Part shown: piece by piece, positions 1-8,295 of the stretch | How positions within the stretch are numbered: the stretch's first letter is position 1 | How the letters are laid out: every line of letters begins with the position of its first letter | IMG/VR virus record: IMGVR_UViG_3300025085_000037 | Location: 1 to 50,470 of that record | Source: a virus | Strand: one strand, 5' to 3' | Length of the DNA stretch: 50,470 nt | Program-made: the position numbers and the translations under genes | Notes under the pieces: generated by a model | Database searches by the model: none | The model's input: only the letters and a program-made list of their open reading frames with translations | What the model was told of the DNA's origin: nothing

Positions 1-57
1 TCCTCTTCAGAATACAATAGTATCAAACAGAACATCGAGCAGAAAACTAGAAAATGA
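1..57 (+). CDS. C-terminal end of an upstream gene (partial)
   Basis: Frame 1 is open from the first base to a TGA at 55-57 and gives an 18-residue polar tail ending in QKTRK. The stop overlaps the ATG of gene 47 by four bases (ATGA), the coupling seen throughout the window, so this is probably the end of a real upstream gene. Too little is present to identify it. Confidence 0.5.
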   Translation, partial: SSSEYNSIKQNIEQKTRK

Positions 58-1100
58 AAGTTGCCCTGATTACTGATACTCACTATGGATTTAAGAAAGG
101 TAATCAAGACTACCATGATTACTTTCTGAAATTTTATAATGATGTTTTCTTCCCTACATTAAAGAAGAAAAAAATTAAGCACGTCATCCACTTGGGTGAT
201 GTGTTTGACATCCGTCGTAACATAGATTTCTGGTCTCTTAACTGGGCGAGAAAGAATATCTTCAATCCTCTAGAGGAGATGGGTATTACTATGGATATGA
301 TGGTCGGTAATCATGATGCCTTCTATAAGAACACTCTGGAGATCAACTCGCTTGATACATTGCTCCAGGAGTATTCTAACCTAAATGTATATTCAGAACC
401 CTCTGAGGTCATTCTGGACGGGCGTAAGATGGTTTATCTGCCATGGATATGTGATCAGAACGAAGAGCAGAGTGTTAGTATCCTACGTGATACAGATGCT
501 GAAGTAGTTCTGGGTCATTTGGAGATGGAAGGATTTAAAACTAATCCTACTTATGTTTGTAGTCATGGACGCAGCACTAATGAGTTTGATAAATTTGAAC
601 TGGTAATGTCCGGTCATTTCCATACTAAGAGTCAGAAAGGAAACTTCAAGTATCTTGGAAATTCTTATCAGATGTATTGGAATGATTATGGAGACCAACG
701 TGGATTTTATATCTTTGATACTGAAACTTTAAAGTTGCAGTATATTAAAAATCCTTACGAAATGTTTCATAAAATATTCTATGATGATACAAAAAATGAT
801 TATTATGATATAAATGTTGAAAAATATAAAGATACTGTAGTAAAAGTTGTTGTAGAAAACAAAACTGATTACACTGGGTTTGACTATCTTATCAATTCTT
901 TACAAGATGTCACATTAGATCTTAAAATTATTGAAGACTTTTCTACTGAGGAAAGTGATGATGAAGACATTCAATTGGAACATGAGGATACCTTAACTAT
1001 TCTTGAGAAATATATTGAAGAACTTAATACGAATTTGAATAGCGGTAAATTGAAAGAGATTATGAAGTCTCTTTACGTGGAGGCACTGGAGGTGGTATAA
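54..1100 (+). CDS. 47: gp47, SbcD/Mre11-like recombination endonuclease subunit
   Basis: Catalytic subunit of the T4-type gp46/gp47 nuclease, which resects DNA ends for recombination-dependent replication and helps degrade host DNA. All calcineurin-like phosphoesterase motifs are visible: DTHYG near residue 8, HLGDVFD near 46, GNHDAF near 82, GHLEMEG near 155 and SGHFHTK near 186, together the two-metal site. The length of 348 residues is close to T4 gp47. The C-terminal third is acidic and probably contacts gp46. A DUF3110-like gene separates it from gene 46, whereas in T4 only a small gene (46.1) intervenes. Its last A is the first base of the next ATG. Identity is secure from motif order and partner gene. 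Confidence 0.95.
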   Translation: MKVALITDTHYGFKKGNQDYHDYFLKFYNDVFFPTLKKKKIKHVIHLGDVFDIRRNIDFWSLNWARKNIFNPLEEMGITMDMMVGNHDAFYKNTLEINSLDTLLQEYSNLNVYSEPSEVILDGRKMVYLPWICDQNEEQSVSILRDTDAEVVLGHLEMEGFKTNPTYVCSHGRSTNEFDKFELVMSGHFHTKSQKGNFKYLGNSYQMYWNDYGDQRGFYIFDTETLKLQYIKNPYEMFHKIFYDDTKNDYYDINVEKYKDTVVKVVVENKTDYTGFDYLINSLQDVTLDLKIIEDFSTEESDDEDIQLEHEDTLTILEKYIEELNTNLNSGKLKEIMKSLYVEALEVV

Positions 1101-1369
1101 TGTTTATACTGTGTCTTAAAGGAAAGGAAACTGAAGGAGCGTATGCTGTTTCAAACAGTAAGAACGAAAGAGTTCTTCTGCTCTTCAGTGAAAAAGAAGA
1201 TGCTGAACGATTTGCTGTTCTGCTTGAGGCAGATGATTTTCCATCAATGTCTCCAGTTGAGGTAGACAGCGAATCAATGATTGAGATGTGCGATAGCACA
1301 GGTTACAAATATACTGTTGTTGCTCCAAACGAACTGATTATTCCACCATCCCACCATGATTATTTTTGA
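1100..1369 (+). CDS. DUF3110-like small protein
   Basis: An 89-residue protein encoded between genes 47 and 46, overlapping both (TAATG at the start, 14 bases at the end). The pattern of a short N-terminal strand, then GAYAV, then LLLFSEKEDAERFAVLLEA, DDFPS and a C-terminal IIPP matches my recollection of DUF3110, a small cyanobacterial and plastid family of unknown function. That assignment is from memory of the family pattern and was not searched. The location suggests co-expression with the recombination nuclease, but there is no evidence that it acts with it. No membrane segment or signal peptide. Confidence 0.75.
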   Translation: MFILCLKGKETEGAYAVSNSKNERVLLLFSEKEDAERFAVLLEADDFPSMSPVEVDSESMIEMCDSTGYKYTVVAPNELIIPPSHHDYF

Positions 1370-3083
1370 AACTATTCGTTATAAAAACTTCTTATCTAGT
1401 GGGAATAACTTCACTGAGATAACTCTCAACACTTATACTAATAATGTAATCATCGGAAAGAATGGTGCTGGTAAGAGTACTCTACTTGATGCTCTTACAT
1501 TTGTGCTGTTTAATAAACCCTTTCGTAGGATTAACAAACCTCAACTTGTTAATACTATTAACGGTAAGGATTGCCGTATCGAAGTTGAGTTCTCTCAGGG
1601 TAATAAAAAGTATAAAGTTATCCGTGGCATGAAACCTAATCTCTTTGAGGTTTATGTTGATGGAGAAATGCTGAACCAAGATGCTGCTACTGGAGATCAG
1701 CAGAAGTTCCTAGAACAAACGATCCTCAAACTTAACTATAAATCGTTTACCCAGATTGTTGTTCTGGGATCTTCTACGTTCATTCCATTCATGCAGTTGC
1801 CGATAGCATCACGTCGTGAAATCATTGAGGATCTTTTAGATATTCAAGTGTTCTCTACCATGAATACTAATCTCAAAGATCGCATGAAGCGATTAAACGA
1901 TGATATTCGCTTCACCGAAAAGGATCTTGATCTAGTAAAGCATCGTATAGAGACACAAGAAGAACTCATAAAGGAACTCGAAACACAAAGTGATAACCTG
2001 ATTGATTATAAGCAGGATAAAATCGGTAAACTCATTACGCAAAGTGATGAAGTAGTTGAGGAAAATAATAATACTAACGAATATATTAAAGAAAGACAGT
2101 CTCTGTTATTTGACGGTGATAAACTTTCAAAAAAGTATGATAATTTAAAAGAATTTAAAGTAAAATTTAAAACTAAGGTTAATAACTTAGAAAAAGAAAA
2201 CATTTTTTACTCTAAAAATGACAAATGTCCTACCTGTAAGCAAGATCTTGATGAAAAATTTAAGACTGATAAGATAGATCGTAACAACGATACTATTACA
2301 GAGACTAAAAAGGCGTGGGAAATACTGGAGCAACAGATAGATGAAGTCAAGGGACAAATTTCTGAATATACAGAAGTCTCTGATGATATTCGCAAACACT
2401 ATAGCGTGATTGATAAGAATAATTCTCTCATCAATCATATGAATAAGCAGATCAAAGAACTAGAAACTGAAATTAAAACTATCCAAGATAGTAAGAATGA
2501 TTCTAGTAAAGAGCAGGAACAGTTGAATAATCTTAACGATCAACGTGTAGGTTATGAAAGTATTCTTGCCGCTCACAAAGAGAATAAAGATTACTACAGC
2601 GTTGCTGCTAATCTGCTGAAGGATACTGGTATCAAAACTAGGATTATCAAACGATATCTTCCAGTGATGAATAAACTCATCAACCAATACCTACAGCAGA
2701 TGGATTTCTTTGTGAACTTCACACTCAGTGAGAGTTTTGAGGAGACTATCAAGTCTCGTTATAGGGACGACTTTAGTTACGCATCGTTCTCAGAGGGTGA
2801 GAAGTCTCGCATTGACATCGCGCTTATGCTAACATGGAGATCCGTTGCTAAGCTCAAGAACAGCGTAGACACCAACCTACTAGTCCTGGACGAGATCTTT
2901 GACAGCTCACTTGACAGCACGGGCACTGATGAGTTATCATTCATATTGAGGAACTTTACGAACGATCTCAACTTGTTTATTATCTCGCACCGAGAACACA
3001 TGGTCGAGAAATTCGATCGTGTTCTCAAATTTGATAAAGTGAAAAATTTTAGTAAAATGGAGGAATTGACTAATGGAGACTAA
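1356..3083 (+). CDS. 46: gp46, SbcC/Rad50-like recombination endonuclease subunit
   Basis: SMC-type ATPase partner of gp47. Walker A is IIGKNGAGKSTLLDAL near residue 32. Long coiled-coil arms follow, interrupted by a zinc-hook CPTCKQD near residue 292. The ABC signature FSEGEKSRIDIAL lies near 477 and Walker B LLVLDEIFD near 505. At 575 residues it matches T4 gp46 (560). The ATG lies 14 bases inside the preceding small gene, suggesting translational coupling. The C-terminus overlaps the next gene by 11 bases. ATP binding and hydrolysis by this subunit control gp47 access to DNA ends. Confidence 0.95.
   Translation: MIIFETIRYKNFLSSGNNFTEITLNTYTNNVIIGKNGAGKSTLLDALTFVLFNKPFRRINKPQLVNTINGKDCRIEVEFSQGNKKYKVIRGMKPNLFEVYVDGEMLNQDAATGDQQKFLEQTILKLNYKSFTQIVVLGSSTFIPFMQLPIASRREIIEDLLDIQVFSTMNTNLKDRMKRLNDDIRFTEKDLDLVKHRIETQEELIKELETQSDNLIDYKQDKIGKLITQSDEVVEENNNTNEYIKERQSLLFDGDKLSKKYDNLKEFKVKFKTKVNNLEKENIFYSKNDKCPTCKQDLDEKFKTDKIDRNNDTITETKKAWEILEQQIDEVKGQISEYTEVSDDIRKHYSVIDKNNSLINHMNKQIKELETEIKTIQDSKNDSSKEQEQLNNLNDQRVGYESILAAHKENKDYYSVAANLLKDTGIKTRIIKRYLPVMNKLINQYLQQMDFFVNFTLSESFEETIKSRYRDDFSYASFSEGEKSRIDIALMLTWRSVAKLKNSVDTNLLVLDEIFDSSLDSTGTDELSFILRNFTNDLNLFIISHREHMVEKFDRVLKFDKVKNFSKMEELTNGD
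2911..2940 (+). promoter_or_regulatory. Possible sigma-70 promoter inside gene 46
   Basis: TTGACA at 2911-2916, an 18-base spacer, then TATCAT at 2935-2940. It would feed the clamp genes downstream. It lies within codons of conserved Walker-B-proximal residues, so the match may be coincidental. Confidence 0.35.
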
Positions 3084-3402
3084 TGACAAAGGTCTTAACC
3101 TGGAAGCAGTACACTTCTGGAAGTATGATGAAGATGTAACTCTAAAAGAAGTTCGTGATTATTTGTCAGGTACATATAAATCTCACTACACATCTCAAGA
3201 ATCTAAAACTCAGACACTTGATCTGATTGAAAGCATTGGTGATGCAGAAGCATTCTGTCGTTCTAATGCTATCAAATACCTCTCACGATTTGGTAAGAAA
3301 GGTGGTAAGTCCAAAATGGATATCCTTAAAGCAATTCATTATTGCATTCTTCTCTGCCATTTCTCTGGCGTCCACAACACACGAAGTGACTATCCTCAAT
3401 GA
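3073..3402 (+). CDS. DUF3310-like small protein
   Basis: 109 residues. The segment AIKYLSRFGKKGGKSKMDIL followed by KAIHYCILL near residues 64-93 resembles DUF3310, a phage family annotated as nucleotide-kinase-like or SaV-like, where KYL-R-GKK and a following helix are the conserved core. The biochemical role is not established and the family call is from memory. It overlaps gene 46 by 11 bases and gene 45 by four (ATGA), so it is part of the replication transcription unit. No Walker motif is visible, so kinase activity should not be assumed. Confidence 0.7.
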   Translation: METNDKGLNLEAVHFWKYDEDVTLKEVRDYLSGTYKSHYTSQESKTQTLDLIESIGDAEAFCRSNAIKYLSRFGKKGGKSKMDILKAIHYCILLCHFSGVHNTRSDYPQ

Positions 3403-4064
3403 CTATGAAACTCTCTCAAAATACTTTCAACCTTCTCAAGAACTTCTCTGGTATTAACCAGTCTATTTCTGTAAAGTCTGGAAATACTATTCGCACTATT
3501 TCAGTAGCAGAAAACATTCTTGCTGAGGCAAACGTAGAAGAAACTTTCCCTAAGAATTTTTCTATCTATGATCTCAATGAGTTTCTTGGTGGTATGTCAT
3601 TGATGCATGGCGCAGACATGGAGTTTGGTAGCGATCATTATGTGAAAATTAAGAACAATCGTTCTGCTATCAAGTATTTCTTTGCTGACTCCAGTCTGAT
3701 TAAGCAGGCACCGGACCAGGGTATTAAAGTTCCATCGGCAGATGTAAACTTTGTTCTGAGTGAATCAGACATTCAAAGTCTTACTCGCGCTGCTGCTGTA
3801 TATCAACTTCCAGATTTTTCTGTGATTGGCGATGGCACTGACGTTACTGTTGTTGTTCGCGACAAAGAGAATGACACATCAAATACTTTTTCTATCACTG
3901 TTGGGAAAACTACTGATGAATTTGTACTCAACATGAAAGTTGAGAACTTGAAACTTATCAAAGGTGACTATGATGTAGTAATGTCTAAGCGTCTCATTAG
4001 TCGCTTCACTAACAAAAGCATTCCTGTCACATACTGGATTGCTTTAGAACCAGACTCCAACTAA
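3399..4064 (+). CDS. 45: gp45, sliding clamp (DNA polymerase processivity factor)
   Basis: 221 residues, the size of T4 gp45 (228). It sits immediately before clamp-loader gene 44 as in T4. The N-terminal pattern of a short helix plus ISVKSGNTIRTISVAENILA and a second repeat-like half with VGKTTDEFVLNMKVENLKLI fits the two-domain PCNA-like fold. As a trimeric ring it would tether gp43 to DNA and, in T4, also couples replication to late transcription through gp33/gp55, relevant to the NATAAATA promoters here. The start may be 3399 or the in-frame ATG at 3405; the first overlaps the preceding stop. Confidence 0.9.
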   Translation: MTMKLSQNTFNLLKNFSGINQSISVKSGNTIRTISVAENILAEANVEETFPKNFSIYDLNEFLGGMSLMHGADMEFGSDHYVKIKNNRSAIKYFFADSSLIKQAPDQGIKVPSADVNFVLSESDIQSLTRAAAVYQLPDFSVIGDGTDVTVVVRDKENDTSNTFSITVGKTTDEFVLNMKVENLKLIKGDYDVVMSKRLISRFTNKSIPVTYWIALEPDSN

Positions 4065-4080
4065 ACTTTATTTTTATATT

Positions 4081-5022
4081 ATGAGCGACCAGTATCTCTG
4101 GGTTGAGAAGTATCGTCCTCAAACGATTGACGATTGTATTCTACCAGATGGCATCAAACGTGATCTTAAGCAACAGGTTGCTGCTGGTGAGTTGAATAAC
4201 CTTCTTCTCACTGGACCACCTGGTGTCGGTAAGACTACAGCAGCAAAGGCACTCTGTGCCGAACTTGGACTATCTTATATTGTAATTAATGGATCTGACG
4301 AAGGACGCTTTCTGGATACGGTACGGAACCAAGCAAAAACTTTTGCAACGACCGTATCACTTCAAGGAAGTAAGCACAAAGTCATCATTATTGATGAAGC
4401 AGATAACACAGGGAACGATGTACAACTCCTCCTACGGAGTTCTATTGAGGCGTATCATAGCAACTGCAGATTCATCTTCACCTGCAACTACAAAAACAAA
4501 ATCATTGACCCCATCCAATCAAGATGTTCAGTCATTGACTTCACCTACAAAGGAAAAGAAAAGGCAGCTGTTGCGGGGCAATTCTTCAACCGTGTCAGGA
4601 CTATACTTGAGGCGGAATATGTTGACTATGATCCTAAAGTTGTTGCAGAATTAATTCAAAACCACTTTCCTGATTGGCGTCGTGTTCTGAATCAACTTCA
4701 GAAGTATGGCAATACTGGTAGTATTGATACTGGTATCCTTGCTGAGATCACTGACTTCAATCTCAAAGGACTTATGAATGCTCTGAAGAACAAAGAGTTT
4801 AATATTGTTCGTAAGTGGGTAGTTGCTAATCTGGATAACGATTTCAATATGGTTAGTCATCGTATCTACGAAGCAATGTATGATGTTCTTACACCTGCTA
4901 CTATTCCAGCAGCGGTTTTGATAATCGCTAAATACCAGTACCAGGCAGCGTTTGCTGCCGATCAGGAGATTAATCTTCTGGCATGTTTAACCGAAATTAT
5001 GATGGAGTGTCAATTCAAATGA
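4081..5022 (+). CDS. 44: gp44, clamp-loader ATPase subunit
   Basis: AAA+ ATPase that, with gp62, loads the gp45 clamp. Walker A is LTGPPGVGKTTAAKAL near residue 45, Walker B HKVIIIDEAD near 101, and the arginine-finger motif IQSRC near 148. The length of 313 matches T4 gp44 (319). A 16-base AT-rich gap separates it from gene 45 and I see no strong ribosome-binding site. The last codons overlap the following Sm-like gene. Unlike in T4, its partner gene 62 is not adjacent but about 1.8 kb downstream, after a methylase and an oxygenase. Confidence 0.95.
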   Translation: MSDQYLWVEKYRPQTIDDCILPDGIKRDLKQQVAAGELNNLLLTGPPGVGKTTAAKALCAELGLSYIVINGSDEGRFLDTVRNQAKTFATTVSLQGSKHKVIIIDEADNTGNDVQLLLRSSIEAYHSNCRFIFTCNYKNKIIDPIQSRCSVIDFTYKGKEKAAVAGQFFNRVRTILEAEYVDYDPKVVAELIQNHFPDWRRVLNQLQKYGNTGSIDTGILAEITDFNLKGLMNALKNKEFNIVRKWVVANLDNDFNMVSHRIYEAMYDVLTPATIPAAVLIIAKYQYQAAFAADQEINLLACLTEIMMECQFK

Positions 5023-5309
5023 ACGTAAAACTGATCCGTATGTCCTCTGGAGAGGATGTGATTGCTGAAGTCGTCAACCATGACGATAATTCCCTCACAC
5101 TAAAGAATGGAATTGTAGGTGTTCCTACACAGCAGGGCACACTATCATTCGTAGCATGGTCTCCGATGATTAGTAAAGAAGATAAAGATATCACTGTGTC
5201 TACTAAGTTTGTGGTATATGTTGCTGAGGCAGCAGAAGAAATTGTTTCTCAGTACGAACAGATGTATTCTCCTATTGCAACTCCTGAAAAAAAGAAATTG
5301 ATTCTTTGA
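5019..5309 (+). CDS. Sm-like (Lsm/Hfq-fold) small protein, copy 1
   Basis: 96 residues starting MNVKLIRMSSGEDVIAEV, the opening of an Sm1-type motif (strand, gap, GEDVIAEV strand), then a NGIVGVPT segment and a strand ending in a FVAWSPM motif. Two genes at 9.7-10.3 kb share this plan (LLKSGEELVADI and LLKTGQYLISEI). I recall a structural-genomics description of an Sm-like protein of presumed cyanophage origin that fits this pattern; not verified. An RNA-binding ring is the inferred form. The ATG at 5019 overlaps the gene 44 stop and is preferred over an in-frame upstream ATG at 4983 inside gene 44, because the conserved motif starts here. Confidence 0.75.
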   Translation: MNVKLIRMSSGEDVIAEVVNHDDNSLTLKNGIVGVPTQQGTLSFVAWSPMISKEDKDITVSTKFVVYVAEAAEEIVSQYEQMYSPIATPEKKKLIL

Positions 5310-5494
5310 TGGAAAGAAAAAAAACTACGCCTCAAAATGTGAACGAAGCACATGAAGGTCTCTTCTATGCTTCTATGAATCTTCCTGCTGCTGCCGCTCA
5401 TTGTGGCATGACACAGAAAGAACTTAAAATGACCTTCTGGGAATACCTTAAATATCATGAACCAAACTTTGAAGTCTCTCAAGACGCCGCTTAG
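5309..5494 (+). CDS. Small hypothetical protein with helix-turn-helix-like core
   Basis: 61 residues starting MERKKTTPQNVNEAHEGL. The core LPAAAAHCGMTQKELKMTFW reads like a short helix-turn-helix (A-A-x-x-x-G-M-T-x-x-E-L), so DNA binding is possible but unproven. The ATG overlaps the previous stop (TGATG), and the 3' end overlaps the methylase gene by 38 bases in another frame. No family was recognised. Confidence 0.6.
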   Translation: MERKKTTPQNVNEAHEGLFYASMNLPAAAAHCGMTQKELKMTFWEYLKYHEPNFEVSQDAA

Positions 5495-6293
5495 ATATCC
5501 TGGTGGTAAGTCTCGCGCTACCAAGTATCTTATTCCACGTTTCCCTGATGGCATTGAAGAGTATCGGGAAACATTTCTAGGTGGTGGTAGTGTTGCTATC
5601 GCATTCACTAAAGCACACCCAGATATCCCTGTGTGGGTAAATGATCTTTATGAACCTTTGTATAACTTCTGGAGGGTTCTTCAAGATTACAGTAAGGAAT
5701 TGTGTGATGAGTTACTGAAACTTAAACAGCAACATCCTGAACCTGTATCAGCAAAAAATTTATTCCTTGAAGCAAAACAACTGGTTAATGATTATGATCA
5801 ATCCCATCTATCTCGTGCTGTTAGTTTTTACATTATTAACAAGTGCTCTTTTTCTGGTCTCACTGAGTCCTCATCCTTTAGCAGGCAGGCATCTGATGCC
5901 AACTTCACAGTGCGTGGAATCGAGAAACTAAAAGGATACTCAGAAATAATTCAGAATTGGAAAATTACTAATTGGTCGTATGAAGGACTGCTTACAGACA
6001 ATCTACGTTGTTTTATATATTCTGATCCACCCTATGATATCAAAGATAATCTCTATGGTAACAAGGGAGATTTGCATAAGCGTTTCGATCATGATCAGTT
6101 TGCTGCTGATTGCGACAACCACCTTGCTCGTCAGTTAATCTCATACAACTCCGCTCAGATGGTCAAGGATCGCTTCAAAGACTGGATGACCTGTACTTAT
6201 GATCTTACTTATACGATGCGATCTACAGGTGATTACATGAACGAACAGAAGGATCGTGCTGAACTCTTGCTATTTAATTATGAAACTATTTAA
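5457..6293 (+). CDS. dam: DNA N6-adenine methyltransferase (Dam/D12 class)
   Basis: 278 residues. The N-terminal TPLRYPGGKSRATKYLI (motif X-like) and ETFLGGGSVAIAF (SAM-binding motif I) are followed by catalytic YSDPPYDIK near residue 190, the DPPY motif of N6-adenine methylases. This order defines the D12 class containing Dam. It probably methylates adenine in a short site such as GATC, protecting phage DNA from host restriction; the specificity is an inference. It starts inside the preceding small gene and ends 14 bases into the following oxygenase gene. Confidence 0.9.
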   Translation: MNQTLKSLKTPLRYPGGKSRATKYLIPRFPDGIEEYRETFLGGGSVAIAFTKAHPDIPVWVNDLYEPLYNFWRVLQDYSKELCDELLKLKQQHPEPVSAKNLFLEAKQLVNDYDQSHLSRAVSFYIINKCSFSGLTESSSFSRQASDANFTVRGIEKLKGYSEIIQNWKITNWSYEGLLTDNLRCFIYSDPPYDIKDNLYGNKGDLHKRFDHDQFAADCDNHLARQLISYNSAQMVKDRFKDWMTCTYDLTYTMRSTGDYMNEQKDRAELLLFNYETI

Positions 6294-6825
6294 AATTCCT
6301 AATTTTCTCACTGATGAAGAATGTGATATTCTTTATAATAGAATACTTGAAACTGAGAGTATTGTTAAATCATTAGGTGATGATTTGCATGATGGAACAT
6401 CAGATGATTCTTTGACTGGTAGACATTGGTGTCACAATCAACTTACTGATAAAGTAATCTCTGATATTATTGTTCCTAAACTTAGGGTTGTTGTGGGTAG
6501 GAAAAGATTTATTCAATGTTGGGCTAATACTTTTCGTAACGGTGAAGGTATTTCTAGGCATAATCATAGAGATCCTGATGCTATTGGTGGTCCTCCTGTA
6601 GACTGGACCTGCACTAATCTTTTTCTGGGTGGTGATCCCGGACTTGGTACATGGTTTGAGGGGGAGCAGCATACTAACAATAAGGGTGAGTTGATGCTCT
6701 TTCTTTCTAATATTCATCACTGGGTTCCTCCAAATAAATCTAGTGAGATTAGAATAACAATGGCAATGGACGTTCATACATCTAGAGTATCTGGATATGG
6801 CGAAAAACAATACTATGCAATCTAA
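6280..6825 (+). CDS. 2OG-Fe(II) oxygenase-like protein 1
   Basis: 181 residues from the ATG at 6280, chosen because the next in-frame ATG upstream (6256) lies deeper in the methylase gene and adds only a non-homologous leader. It starts MKLFKIPNFLTDEECDILY, the opening helix of prolyl-4-hydroxylase-like oxygenases. The iron-site pattern is RHNHRDPD near residue 94 and FLSNIHHWVPPN near 145, with a following R in IRITMA for 2-oxoglutarate. The substrate is unknown. It is one of five oxygenases of this superfamily in the window. Confidence 0.8.
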   Translation: MKLFKIPNFLTDEECDILYNRILETESIVKSLGDDLHDGTSDDSLTGRHWCHNQLTDKVISDIIVPKLRVVVGRKRFIQCWANTFRNGEGISRHNHRDPDAIGGPPVDWTCTNLFLGGDPGLGTWFEGEQHTNNKGELMLFLSNIHHWVPPNKSSEIRITMAMDVHTSRVSGYGEKQYYAI

Positions 6826-7208
6826 TGAGTAAAACTGAACTAAAGCATTGGTTGAATTCTATCAATCATGAGAAGCAAAATATCATGACTGATGATAACA
6901 AAAATGAATACCCGCCATTCATTGTTAACAAGTGTCTGTCTGGTTTTATCGATACTATCATGGTATCGAATGAGATTAACATCAACCACCACCTTTCTAA
7001 AAAACTACAATATGAATTTTTACTAAATATTGTCAGACCAAAACGGAGATTTTCTCCGTGGTTGAAAAAGGAAAAAATTACAGATCTGGAAATAGTGAAA
7101 ACTTATTATGGTTATAGTAATGAGAAAGCACGATCCGCTCTTAGTCTTCTTTCTGACGAACAGCTAAATTGTATTAAACTTAAATTGAGTAAAGGTGGTA
7201 AGCAATGA
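6825..7208 (+). CDS. 62: gp62, clamp-loader small subunit
   Basis: 127 residues, shorter than T4 gp62 (187). The alignment I can make from memory is over the C-terminal two thirds: FIVNKCLSGF, then LQYEFLLNIVRPKRRFSPW, then KTYYGYSNEKARSALSLLS, which parallels the T4 run with a PRGKR-W segment and the following helices. It sits directly before regA, exactly the T4 order 62-regA. It would form the non-ATPase subunit of the gp44/62 loader. The start overlaps the previous stop (TAATG). Confidence 0.85.
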   Translation: MSKTELKHWLNSINHEKQNIMTDDNKNEYPPFIVNKCLSGFIDTIMVSNEININHHLSKKLQYEFLLNIVRPKRRFSPWLKKEKITDLEIVKTYYGYSNEKARSALSLLSDEQLNCIKLKLSKGGKQ

Positions 7209-7645
7209 CGACATCAACTGATATCGAAGTAACATGGGAACCCGCCGACATGGTGGAGGTTCTTCTTAATGAACCCGATGATTTCCTAAAAGTAAGAGAA
7301 ACACTGACACGTATTGGTGTTGCTTCTAGGAAAGAAAAAAAATTATATCAATCCTGCCACATTCTTCATAAGCAGGGTCGTTATTATATCGTACACTTTA
7401 AAGAGTTATTTGCTCTTGATGGTAAGAGATCTAATCTTACATTGAATGACGTGCAGCGTCGTAATCGTATCACTCAACTCTTAGTTGATTGGGAATTGAT
7501 TAAGGTGCTTAAGTCTGAAGCAATTGAAGATGTATCACCACTGAACCAGATTAAAGTTATTGCCTACAAAGAAAAAGTCGAATGGACTCTTGAGGCAAAG
7601 TACAATATTGGCAAGAAGAAGGTAGTCACAACTACTGAGGCATAA
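7205..7645 (+). CDS. regA: RegA translational repressor
   Basis: 146 residues, longer than T4 RegA (122) by an N-terminal extension. The core EPDDFLKVRETLTRIGVAS, LYQSCHILHKQGRYYIVHFK and the C-terminal EWTLEAKYNIG match T4 RegA nearly motif for motif. RegA binds early phage mRNAs over their start sites and represses translation of clamp, clamp-loader and other genes, including its own message in T4. It overlaps gene 62 by four bases and is followed by a strong terminator, closing the replication unit. Confidence 0.95.
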   Translation: MTTSTDIEVTWEPADMVEVLLNEPDDFLKVRETLTRIGVASRKEKKLYQSCHILHKQGRYYIVHFKELFALDGKRSNLTLNDVQRRNRITQLLVDWELIKVLKSEAIEDVSPLNQIKVIAYKEKVEWTLEAKYNIGKKKVVTTTEA

Positions 7646-7699
7646 ATAGACTTGAGACTCTTTTCGTGCGGTCTCTACAAAAGTCGGAAACCCTTATAG

Positions 7700-7732
7700 G
7701 CAGATACGGTTTATACTGTATCTGCTTTTTTT
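7700..7732 (+). terminator. Rho-independent terminator after regA
   Basis: A GCAGATAC/GTATCTGC stem (7700-7707 with 7718-7725), extendable by three pairs towards a TTAT loop, is followed by seven Ts. It ends the 47-to-regA unit. Confidence 0.85.
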
Positions 7733-7739
7733 GTTGCGC

Positions 7740-7747
7740 TATAAATA
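7740..7747 (+). promoter_or_regulatory. T4-type late promoter upstream of hsp20
   Basis: TATAAATA, the late-promoter core recognised by gp55-type sigma, 58 bases upstream of the hsp20 ATG. A short inverted repeat (GTGGA/TCCAC, about 7752-7772) lies between, in the presumed leader. A good AAGGAG ribosome-binding site precedes the ATG. Confidence 0.7.
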
Positions 7748-7805
7748 TTTGTGGATGCCTTAGGGGTCCACAAAACACAAACTCGCTTTTTAAGGAGCTA
7801 CTATA

Positions 7806-8249
7806 ATGGTTAAGTATAACATTGCGGATATTGATGCGCTATTGAATGATGCATCAAGATTTGGTATTGGTATGGATGAATGGATTCGTAGATTTGCTAC
7901 AGTTCATGAGTCGGACTCGAATTATCCGCCGCATAATTTAGTCAAAGAAAGTAACATTAATTTTAGATTAGAACTTGCACTTGCTGGATATAGCAGAGAA
8001 GATATTAAAGTTGAAACTGAATGGAATAAACTTTTTGTTATTTGTTCTAAACCAAAAGAATGGTCTGATCAAGATGGAAACGGTGAAGAATATTATCATA
8101 GAGGTATTGCTAAGAGAGCATTTACCTGGAGTAGAACACTGTCTGATGATGTAGAGATTACTGATGTGGCATTTGATAATGGTATGTTAGTAATTAAACT
8201 GAGGAGAATTATTCCCGAACATCAGAAAAAGAAGACATACGATCTATAA
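7806..8249 (+). CDS. hsp20: Small heat-shock protein (Hsp20/alpha-crystallin)
   Basis: 147 residues. The alpha-crystallin domain is visible: INFRLELALAGYSREDIKVE near residue 51, HRGIAKRAFTWSRTLSDDVE near 98 and DNGMLVIKLRR near 125, close to the A-x-x-x-n-G-v-L consensus, then a C-terminal tail. It should be an ATP-independent holdase. In cyanophages such genes are common and probably help virion assembly; the late promoter upstream supports that timing. It is monocistronic. Confidence 0.9.
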   Translation: MVKYNIADIDALLNDASRFGIGMDEWIRRFATVHESDSNYPPHNLVKESNINFRLELALAGYSREDIKVETEWNKLFVICSKPKEWSDQDGNGEEYYHRGIAKRAFTWSRTLSDDVEITDVAFDNGMLVIKLRRIIPEHQKKKTYDL

Positions 8250-8261
8250 AACACGAAGTGT

Positions 8262-8278
8262 GGTATAATATATACCAT
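8262..8278 (+). promoter_or_regulatory. Extended -10 promoter inside a palindrome, upstream of ferredoxin
   Basis: TGGTATAAT (8262-8270) is an extended -10 (TGnTATAAT) with no recognisable -35. It lies inside the perfect inverted repeat TGGTATA-ATA-TATACCA (8262-8278), so a dimeric repressor could cover the promoter. The ferredoxin ATG is 17 bases beyond. Confidence 0.5.
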
Positions 8279-8295
8279 ACAGTTTTAAAAATTCA

